Positions 1-6,107 of a stretch of 11,547 nucleotides of DNA are shown here, one piece after another. Origin of the DNA: Bacteroidales bacterium (GTDB taxonomy: Bacteria; Bacteroidota; Bacteroidia; Bacteroidales; UBA932); contig JAFZIX010000167.1 in the NCBI GenBank assembly GCA_017554135.1, positions 1 through 11,547 of the forward strand, in the 5' to 3' direction. The notes under the pieces were generated by a model. That model ran no database searches. It was not told where the DNA came from and was given only the letters and a program-made list of their open reading frames with translations. Position numbers and translations under genes: made by a program. Numbering within the stretch: position 1 is the stretch's first letter; the number at the start of each line of letters is the position of its first letter.

Positions 1-378
1 GGCAGCATCAGCAGCACCATGGCGCCTGAAGGGCTGGAAAGGATATCTTCCAACGAATTCCGGGAGATTTCCCGCAAGGTATTCAGCAAGCCGCTGCAGA
101 AGGTGGATGCCGGGATAACCAGCCGTAAATTGAATTTCAAGACGGAGATTGACCTGCGCGGGGCGAGGCTGCAGGAGGCGCTGGAGGCAGTTATGCACTA
201 CTGCGACGATGCCCAGATGCTGGGGGTGCGAAACGTGCGCATCATCCACGGAAAAGGCACCGGCGTGCTCCGCGAAGAGATACAGAAATACCTGCGCACC
301 GTGCCCGGAGTGGCTTCGGTGGCCGATGAAGATATACGCCACGGCGGCACGGGAGTGACACTGGTAGAGTTTGAGTGA
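1..378 (+). CDS. mutS2: MutS2 C-terminal end with Smr domain (5' partial)
   Basis: The reading frame is open from base 1 and ends at TGA 376-378, so only the last 125 codons are present. The final ~80 residues form a Smr domain: an EIDLRG motif, then HGKGTG followed by LR, both signature motifs of the Smr fold. In MutS2 this domain is a nuclease or nucleic-acid-binding module at the C terminus. Bacterial MutS2 has been linked to suppression of homologous recombination and to rescue of collided ribosomes. The residues before the domain (roughly 1-40 of the fragment) fit the variable linker that precedes Smr in MutS2. A stand-alone Smr protein is the alternative, since the ATPase domain lies outside the window, but the in-frame extension to the window edge favours MutS2. 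The stop codon overlaps the start of the next gene (TGATG), indicating translational coupling. Confidence 0.85.
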   Translation, partial: GSISSTMAPEGLERISSNEFREISRKVFSKPLQKVDAGITSRKLNFKTEIDLRGARLQEALEAVMHYCDDAQMLGVRNVRIIHGKGTGVLREEIQKYLRTVPGVASVADEDIRHGGTGVTLVEFE

Positions 379-743
379 TGGATGCTGTAGGGAAACGGGG
401 AGAGGATGAGGCCTGCCGCTGGCTTATTGCCAGAGGGCATATCGTACTGGAACGCAACTGGAGGGGCGGGCACTGCGAAATAGACATTATCACGGTGGAT
501 TCCACCGGACTGCATTTCGTGGAGGTGAAGAGCCGGAAGGCACCGGTCGCCGCAGACCCGCTGGTGAACGTCACGGCCGCAAAGCAGAAGCACATGGTGG
601 ATGCGGCACTGAAGTTCCTGCATAGCGGGGACAGGAGATTTGAAGACGAAGAAGTTAACTTTGACATAATTACGGTGGTTTTCTACGGGGATAAGGCCCA
701 GATTGAATACTACCCACAAGCTATTATACCAATTTATGATTGA
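378..743 (+). CDS. yraN: YraN family (UPF0102) nuclease-like protein
   Basis: A 121-aa protein of the normal length for UPF0102/YraN. It has the family pattern in order: GxRGEDEA near residues 5-12 (GKRGEDEA), ERNWR at 25-29, CEIDII at 33-38 and FVEVKSR at 47-53. The acidic residues E34, D36 and E49 with K51 correspond to the catalytic-type signature of the PD-(D/E)xK fold that this family shares with archaeal Holliday-junction resolvases. Its biological role is not well established; a DNA-processing role is inferred from the fold. The start is taken as ATG 378, which overlaps the mutS2 TGA by one base; a GTG at 375 is possible but adds only one residue. Its 3' end overlaps the next gene by 8 bp. 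The sequence looks intact. Confidence 0.9.
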   Translation: MDAVGKRGEDEACRWLIARGHIVLERNWRGGHCEIDIITVDSTGLHFVEVKSRKAPVAADPLVNVTAAKQKHMVDAALKFLHSGDRRFEDEEVNFDIITVVFYGDKAQIEYYPQAIIPIYD

Positions 744-1833
744 TCACAGATATTGCGTAATACTGGCCGGAGGCATCGGCACACGATTCTGGCCCATCAG
801 CCGGGAATACAGGCCGAAACAGTTCCAGAAGATCTGGGGGCGGGACAAAACATTCCTTCAGGAGACTTTCGGCCGGATGAATTTGGTTTTCCCTGCAGAC
901 CATATCCTGGTCGCCACCCTCGACAGGTACAAGACCCTGGTTATGGAGCAATTGCCGGAATTGCCTGAGGCGAATATTATTACCGAACCCTATGGCCGCA
1001 ATACGGCCCCGACCATCGCATTCTCCGCGAGAATTCTGCTCGAAAAGGACTCGGAGGCTATCATGGTGGCCACCCCTTCCGACCATCACATCAGCGATTA
1101 TGAACTTTTTTGCGATACTCTGCGGACCGCGATGGAATATGCAGAAGGAAACGATGTTTTGCTTACCCTGGGCGTCGTGCCCACCAGGCCAGACACCAGT
1201 TTCGGATATATCCAGGTGACAGGAGGCCCTGATGCGTATGGGGCTGGGACCCCGGTCAAAGCAAAAACCTTTACCGAAAAGCCCGATCCGGAACTGGCAA
1301 AAGTTTTTGTAGACAGCGGTGAATTTCTCTGGAACAGCGGACTCTTCATATGGAAAGCGTCTGTCGTGCTGGACGAGATGGCGGCATGCTGCCCGGAACT
1401 CGACCAGCCCTGGGATGGATGGAAAGAAGTATTCGGGACACCCGAACGCGAGGCATTCATCGAACGTGCTTATGCCGGAAGCACACGTATATCAATCGAT
1501 TACGCCTTGATGGAAAAATCCGACAAGGTATGGATTCTGCCTTCCAAGTTCGGCTGGAGGGATATTGGAAGTTGGGCCACCCTTTTCGAATTCTCCAGGC
1601 TGAAGGACCTTGATGAGAACATCGTTGAGGTGAATGGCCAGAAGATTGTGCGCGATTGCAGCAAGAGCATGATTTATTGCGACGACAACAATAAACTGAC
1701 CATTGTCAGCAGCCTTGAGAATTATATGGTGATAGACACCGATAAGGTGCTGATGGTCTGCCCCCGCGACGAGAAGCGCCTCCAGGAAATCATGTCCCAG
1801 TTGGCACTGCCGGAGTATTCGGATTTTAAATAG
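736..1833 (+). CDS. manC: Mannose-1-phosphate guanylyltransferase (short, GMP-only form)
   Basis: A 365-aa nucleotidyltransferase that would make GDP-mannose from GTP and mannose-1-phosphate, feeding fucose and mannose into surface glycans. The N terminus holds the pyrophosphorylase signature: LAGGIGTRFWP at about residues 10-20, followed by YRPKQF at 25-30. The sugar-phosphate site motif FTEKP is at 179-183, followed by a WNSG motif. It lacks the C-terminal mannose-6-phosphate isomerase domain found in longer AlgA/ManC proteins, so it should be monofunctional. ATG 736 is chosen over the upstream TTG at 703 because the protein then begins just before the conserved nucleotide-binding strand. 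The start overlaps the end of yraN by 8 bp (ATGATTGA), so it is probably translationally coupled to mutS2-yraN. No Shine-Dalgarno sequence is visible. Confidence 0.9.
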   Translation: MIDHRYCVILAGGIGTRFWPISREYRPKQFQKIWGRDKTFLQETFGRMNLVFPADHILVATLDRYKTLVMEQLPELPEANIITEPYGRNTAPTIAFSARILLEKDSEAIMVATPSDHHISDYELFCDTLRTAMEYAEGNDVLLTLGVVPTRPDTSFGYIQVTGGPDAYGAGTPVKAKTFTEKPDPELAKVFVDSGEFLWNSGLFIWKASVVLDEMAACCPELDQPWDGWKEVFGTPEREAFIERAYAGSTRISIDYALMEKSDKVWILPSKFGWRDIGSWATLFEFSRLKDLDENIVEVNGQKIVRDCSKSMIYCDDNNKLTIVSSLENYMVIDTDKVLMVCPRDEKRLQEIMSQLALPEYSDFK

Positions 1834-1841
1834 TATATTTG
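1834..1841 (+). promoter_or_regulatory. Candidate Bacteroidota -7 box (TATATTTG) before M20 gene
   Basis: TATATTTG matches the Bacteroidota -7 consensus TAnnTTTG exactly. It begins at the base after the manC stop codon and ends 5 nt before the ATG at 1847. A start site about 5-7 nt downstream would make the mRNA nearly leaderless. No clear TTG -33 element is found 19-21 nt upstream, where sequence still codes for manC, so this could be a chance match. Confidence 0.45.
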
Positions 1842-1846
1842 CGCCG

Positions 1847-2830
1847 ATGATTGACTACAATCTGTTCGAAGATATCCTGGGCTTTGATTCCACTTCCGGG
1901 AAGGAACGACCGCTGGCCGAGTTTCTGGTTAAGAGGTTGCAGGCGCCGAAGGTGGAGACCTTTGAGGTTGGCGATGACACGCTGAACCTGCTGTTCAGTT
2001 GGGGTACGCCGCGGGTAGTGTTCTGCACCCACATGGACACAGTGCCGCCTTATATCGCTCCGCATTTTGAGGCGGACAAGGTCTGCGGGCGAGGCTCATG
2101 CGATGCAAAGGGGCAGATAATTGCCTTATATACAGCTTGTTGCGAACTTGCCGCGGCGGGGCGCGAGGGCTTTGGGCTGCTGCTTTTGAGCGGCGAGGAG
2201 ACCGGTTCCTGGGGCGCCAAGGCCTTTGCAAAACTGCCCTTCAAGGCGGACTTGCTGGTGATCGGCGAACCCACCGAAAACAAGATGATTTCGGCCTCCA
2301 AGGGCACCAAGGCCTACGAACTGGTGTTCAAGGGCGAGGCTTTCCATTCAGGCTATCCACAGTTCGGGAGCAGCGCGGTGGAGAAGTTCGTGGACTTCGT
2401 GAATGCGCTGAGAACCAAGTACTTCCCCTTCGACGACGTGCTCGGGGATACCACCTATAATATAGGCAAGCTGGTGAGCGACAATCCCCAGAATATACTG
2501 AGTCCGGAGTTGCGCTGCAGGTTATATTTCCGCACAACCTTCGCATCGGACGGGCCGGTGCATGAGTGGATGATGCGGGAGGTCGCCGGCAGCGGCATTT
2601 CGGTGGAATATGTGGGTGGAGATATCCCCGCATCCTACACCACCTTCCCGGGCTTCCCGGCCGGGCCGGCATCTTTCGGGAGCGATGCCCCGCACCTGCT
2701 GAACTTCCGCCGCAAAATCATCTGCGGCCCAGGCAGCATCCGCTTCGCGCATCGCGCGGACGAGCACATCCTGACGGCAGATCTGGAAACCGCCGTCAGC
2801 AATTACGTTCGCTTTTTTGAATTGGCGTAG
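1847..2830 (+). CDS. M20-family metallo-deacylase/peptidase (ArgE/DapE-like)
   Basis: A 327-aa zinc-dependent hydrolase of the M20 family with the full metal and catalytic set. H62 and D64 lie in THMDT, D86 in GRGSCDAKG, the general-base E117 and metal-ligand E118 in SGEETG, E141 in GEPTE, and H302 in AHRADEH near the C terminus. The region of about 145-265 would be the lid/dimerisation domain. The GEPT motif favours the ArgE/DapE/LysK branch, which removes acyl groups from amino acids such as N-acyl-ornithine or N-succinyl-diaminopimelate, over di- or tripeptidases. The substrate cannot be settled here: neighbours are not arginine genes. At 327 aa it is somewhat shorter than typical ArgE or DapE (around 370-380 aa). 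The ATG lies 13 nt after the manC stop and 5 nt after a -7 box. No signal peptide, so cytoplasmic. Confidence 0.8.
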   Translation: MIDYNLFEDILGFDSTSGKERPLAEFLVKRLQAPKVETFEVGDDTLNLLFSWGTPRVVFCTHMDTVPPYIAPHFEADKVCGRGSCDAKGQIIALYTACCELAAAGREGFGLLLLSGEETGSWGAKAFAKLPFKADLLVIGEPTENKMISASKGTKAYELVFKGEAFHSGYPQFGSSAVEKFVDFVNALRTKYFPFDDVLGDTTYNIGKLVSDNPQNILSPELRCRLYFRTTFASDGPVHEWMMREVAGSGISVEYVGGDIPASYTTFPGFPAGPASFGSDAPHLLNFRRKIICGPGSIRFAHRADEHILTADLETAVSNYVRFFELA

Positions 2831-2834
2831 GCCC

Positions 2835-2849
2835 CATTGACTATCAATG
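2835..2849. repeat. Small inverted repeat (6-bp arms, 3-nt loop)
   Basis: CATTGA and TCAATG are perfect inverted arms separated by CTA. The repeat lies 4 bp after the M20 stop and 3 bp before the large inverted repeat, so transcripts in this convergent gap could form two tandem hairpins. It is too short to be meaningful alone. Confidence 0.35.
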
Positions 2850-2852
2850 ACT

Positions 2853-2896
2853 TACTGAAAGTCGTCTGGTGAAAATTCACCAGACGACTTTCAGTA
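2853..2896. terminator. Perfect 21-bp inverted repeat between convergent genes, likely bidirectional terminator
   Basis: Bases 2853-2873 and 2876-2896 are exact reverse complements with only AA between them; in RNA the loop would open to about GAAAATTC. It sits in the 97-bp gap between the M20 gene (plus strand) and asd (minus strand), where a bidirectional terminator is expected. There is no run of T directly after the stem on either strand, so it is not a textbook intrinsic terminator. ATCAA at 2843-2847 and TTGAT at 2902-2906 could extend the base pairing beyond a bulge. Confidence 0.6.
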
Positions 2897-2927
2897 TCTA
2901 GTTGATTATCAGGCACCCTTTGAGGGC

Positions 2928-3977
2928 CTAGAGGAGATGGCGTTCCAGCAGTAGTTGGGCGATCTGGACGGCGTTGGTGGCAGCGCCTTTGCGGATATTG
3001 TCGCTGACGCACCAAAAGTTGAAGCCGTTCTCGACGCTGAAATCCCGGCGGATGCGCCCCACAAACACTTCATCCTTCCCCCAGGCATATATGGGCATGG
3101 GATAGACGTTGTGCGCGGGATCATCCTGCACCACCACCCCGGACATGGAGGCCATCAGGCTGCGGACCTGCTCCAGGGTGAAAGGCTTGTGCGTTTCGAT
3201 GTTTATGCTCTCGGAATGCCCGCCCTGCACCGGCACGCGGACGGTGGTGGCGGTGACGGCTATGCTCTCGTCCCGCAGGATCTTCCTGGTCTCGTTGACC
3301 ATCTTCATCTCCTCTTTGGTATAACCGTTTTCGAGGAAGGAGTCGATGTGCGGGAGGATGTTCTGGTCGATGGGATAGGGGTAGATGGCCGGATACTCGC
3401 CCCAGTGGCCGACGGCCGTGGCAGGAGCCAGCAGGTCACCTTCGGGCCTTTCCTTCTCCGCTATGCCGCGCTCGGTGTTCATTTGGGAGATGGCCTTGTA
3501 GCCTGTGCCGGTGACGCTCTGGTAGGTTGAAACCACTATCCTCTTGATACCCAATTCCTTATGAATGGGGGCCAGAGGAAGCACCATCTGGATTGTGGAG
3601 CAATTTGGATTGGCGATGATATAGTCGCCGGCGCTCAGCACGTCGCCGTTGATTTCTGGGACGACCAGCGGCTTGGTGGGGTCCATACGCCAGAAAGAGG
3701 AGTTGTCCACCACCCGGCATCCAACCTCGGCGAAGATGGGGGCCAACTGATGCGAGGTTTCTCCGCCGGCACTGAAAAGTGCCAGCTGCGGATGCGCGGC
3801 GATAGCATCCTCCGCACTCACGACCGTCCACTCGCGGCCCTTGAAGGACACGTTGCGCCCCACTGACTTGGCGGACGCTACGGGGAAAAGTTCATCTACC
3901 GGAAAATTCCTTTCTTCCAGGACCTGGAGCATTCTGGTGCCCACAAGGCCGGTTGCACCTACAACTGCTACTTTCAT
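2928..3977 (-). CDS. asd: Aspartate-semialdehyde dehydrogenase
   Basis: A 349-aa NADPH-dependent enzyme that reductively dephosphorylates aspartyl-4-phosphate to aspartate-4-semialdehyde. This is the branch-point precursor for lysine/diaminopimelate, threonine and methionine. The N-terminal dinucleotide-binding motif GATGLVG is at residues 7-13. The catalytic cysteine is C126 in NPNCST (123-128), and the acid/base histidine is H254 in QGGHS. Length is normal for the family. The start ATG at 3977 lies 5 nt after the thrA stop on the same strand, so asd is the last gene of the operon HTH-like/EF-G2/thrA/asd and is co-transcribed with the enzyme that makes its substrate. The gene ends about 30 bp before the large inverted repeat of the convergent gap. 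Active-site motifs look intact. Confidence 0.95.
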   Translation of the reverse strand: MKVAVVGATGLVGTRMLQVLEERNFPVDELFPVASAKSVGRNVSFKGREWTVVSAEDAIAAHPQLALFSAGGETSHQLAPIFAEVGCRVVDNSSFWRMDPTKPLVVPEINGDVLSAGDYIIANPNCSTIQMVLPLAPIHKELGIKRIVVSTYQSVTGTGYKAISQMNTERGIAEKERPEGDLLAPATAVGHWGEYPAIYPYPIDQNILPHIDSFLENGYTKEEMKMVNETRKILRDESIAVTATTVRVPVQGGHSESINIETHKPFTLEQVRSLMASMSGVVVQDDPAHNVYPMPIYAWGKDEVFVGRIRRDFSVENGFNFWCVSDNIRKGAATNAVQIAQLLLERHLL

Positions 3978-3982
3978 ATCAA

Positions 3983-6106
3983 TTACTTTAAAATATCGTT
4001 CAAAACAGAGGAAGCTGCCAGGAGCGCGCCTTCACCGGCGCCCTGGATAAGCAGGGGGTAGGGATGGTAGGCGCTGCGGATGATGATGGCGTTCTCGGTT
4101 CCTGTTATCCGATAGGCGGGATGGTTCTCATCTACCAGGCGGAGGCCGATGGAGGCCTTATAGCCATGAGGGCCGGCAGGGTCTTTCGCCAAAGAAGCCA
4201 CGAAGCGCTGATGGCAGCCTTTGGCATCAGCCTCGGCTTCACGCGCTTTGAATTCAGGTTCGGCAGACTCAAGTTTGGCATAGAACTCATCCAGAGGGAT
4301 ATCGAAGAATTCTGGGCCTACTACGGGAGTAATCTCCACATCTTCCTTCTCAAGAGGCACGCCGGCCTCGCGGGCGAGAATCAACAACTTGCGAAGGGCC
4401 TCCCTGCCGCTCAGGTCGATGCGGGGGTCGCTTTCGGTCAGTCCTTCGTTCTGGGCCTTGCGCACTATCTGCGCGAAACTGGCGGGAGAATAATCATAAG
4501 ATGTAAGAATCTCGTTCAGGGTGCAACTTACCACAGCTTCAAGCGAAAGAATCTCGTCGGAACTGTTTGTGCCGGCGGCAATGCTTTCCAGCATGGGCAG
4601 GGCGGATCCGACTGTAGTCTCATAGCGGAGGAATACCCCGTTCTCCTGGGCAGCAGCCTTCATCGCGGCGTATTCCACGAAAGGCACTGCCAGAGCGCGG
4701 CGGTTGGAACTAACGATGTTGATGCCGTTCCGCAGCAGCCCTTCGTATTCGCGCCAGATATCCTCGCTGTCGGTGACATCCACAAAGATGCTGCCACGGG
4801 GAGCCTGCTCACGCACGGCGCGGAAGAATGCGCCGTTGGCGGCGGGGAGATTGCCGGTCGAGCCGGCAATGACAAAGGACTTGCTGTTTGACACGCCCTC
4901 TACGCGGAGGACCTTGCCAGTGCGGGCGGCAATGCGGGCTGACGACTCCTCGATCAACTTGACGAGGGCGCTGCCGACAGCACCGGTGCCCGCGATATAC
5001 AGGTTCAGGGTGCTGAGGGGCGCGCTTTCGAAGAACTCGCGATGGATGGCGTTCAAGGCCTCGCGAGCGACCGCCAGCCGCACGGAAACATACACGTTGG
5101 TTCCGTCGGAAGAGCAGCCAAGGGTCTTGATGCCGGCCTTCTTCAAACTATCCTCCATGCGGGCGCAGGCGGCCTCGCCGTTGATGCGGCCGTTGCTCAC
5201 CAGGCAGATGAGCGACTCCCCCGCGAGGGTGTCATCCGTGCTGGCAACTCCCATCCATTCAGCCACTTCCGGCTCGGGAAGCGAGCAGACCACCGTCCCG
5301 GGATTCTCCGGTTCGAAGGTGTTGAGAATGCGGATGGCGATGCTGGCCTCCATCGCGGGCTGCACGGTGGGCGCGTATAGCACCTTTGCACCGTGGGTAG
5401 CCATGTCAAGGGCGGCCTGATAAGGCATTTCCGGGATGGTGCGGGCGGCAGGGACAAGTTTCGGATTGGCTGTCATTATGCCGGGAACGTCTGTCCATAT
5501 CTCCAGATTGGATGCCTTCAGGGCAGCGGCGTACAAGGCGGCGCTGAAATCCGACCCCCCGCGGCCGAGAGTGGTTACTTTGCCCTCATATTCGCTGGCG
5601 ATGAATCCGGGTGCCACAAAGATCTCCACCTCCGGTTCCAGGGCGACAGCCGTGGAGATGTTGTTGTAGGTGAGGGTGGGGTTGTCTTTGATGACCAGGA
5701 TCCGGGAGTCCAGCCATTTGGTGCGGAAGCCCTCGCAACGCAGTTTGGCGGCGATGATGGTAGTGGAGAAGAGTTCCCCGTAGGTTACCATTTCATCTTC
5801 CGGCGCAGCGGCAAGTTTGTCGAAAAGATCTGTCAGTTTGATGGAAATCTCTTCCCGCTCGGCCCCGGTGAAAAGGCGGCGGATTATATCTTCGTGACGG
5901 GTCCGGAGGCTGTCCAGCATCACCTGGCGTTCTGCGCTGCCACGTTCCGAACGGGCAATGTCCAGCAGGGCGTCAGTGCACCCGGAAATGGCAGAACAGA
6001 CCAAGGCCACCCGGTCTCTCCGGGCAGCCTTGGAAACGATGTCGATGACTCTCGAAATGTTGGTGGCATTCGCAACGGAACTACCACCGAATTTGAGGAC
6101 TTGCAT
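3983..6106 (-). CDS. thrA: Bifunctional aspartokinase / homoserine dehydrogenase (short form)
   Basis: A 707-aa fusion enzyme: aspartokinase phosphorylates aspartate, and homoserine dehydrogenase reduces aspartate semialdehyde to homoserine. The kinase domain (about 1-272) starts with KFGGSS at 5-10 and has GRGGSD at 181-186 and IWTDVPG at 203-209. An ACT-like segment follows (about 296-360). The dehydrogenase spans about 366-707, with GTGAVG at 373-378, YETTVGSALP at 495-504 and DPRIDLSG at 560-567. It is roughly 100 aa shorter than E. coli ThrA (820 aa); much of the loss is in the regulatory segment, where one ACT domain appears absent. The dehydrogenase shows NRR at 468-470 instead of NK(K), SCTL at 527-530 instead of SGTL, and E569 where Asp is usual. 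The start is ATG 6106, one base after the EF-G2 stop; an upstream in-frame ATG at 6181 lies inside EF-G2 and is rejected. Confidence 0.9.
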   Translation of the reverse strand: MQVLKFGGSSVANATNISRVIDIVSKAARRDRVALVCSAISGCTDALLDIARSERGSAERQVMLDSLRTRHEDIIRRLFTGAEREEISIKLTDLFDKLAAAPEDEMVTYGELFSTTIIAAKLRCEGFRTKWLDSRILVIKDNPTLTYNNISTAVALEPEVEIFVAPGFIASEYEGKVTTLGRGGSDFSAALYAAALKASNLEIWTDVPGIMTANPKLVPAARTIPEMPYQAALDMATHGAKVLYAPTVQPAMEASIAIRILNTFEPENPGTVVCSLPEPEVAEWMGVASTDDTLAGESLICLVSNGRINGEAACARMEDSLKKAGIKTLGCSSDGTNVYVSVRLAVAREALNAIHREFFESAPLSTLNLYIAGTGAVGSALVKLIEESSARIAARTGKVLRVEGVSNSKSFVIAGSTGNLPAANGAFFRAVREQAPRGSIFVDVTDSEDIWREYEGLLRNGINIVSSNRRALAVPFVEYAAMKAAAQENGVFLRYETTVGSALPMLESIAAGTNSSDEILSLEAVVSCTLNEILTSYDYSPASFAQIVRKAQNEGLTESDPRIDLSGREALRKLLILAREAGVPLEKEDVEITPVVGPEFFDIPLDEFYAKLESAEPEFKAREAEADAKGCHQRFVASLAKDPAGPHGYKASIGLRLVDENHPAYRITGTENAIIIRSAYHPYPLLIQGAGEGALLAASSVLNDILK

Positions 6107-6107
6107 T

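Noticed and set aside
198..719. Minus-strand open frames opposite mutS2 and yraN
   Set aside because: They cross two clearly coding genes, have no conserved motifs and no promoter or start context.
703..735. Extended start of the manC gene at TTG 703
   Set aside because: The extension lies wholly within yraN and adds no conserved residues; ATG 736 gives the expected N terminus.
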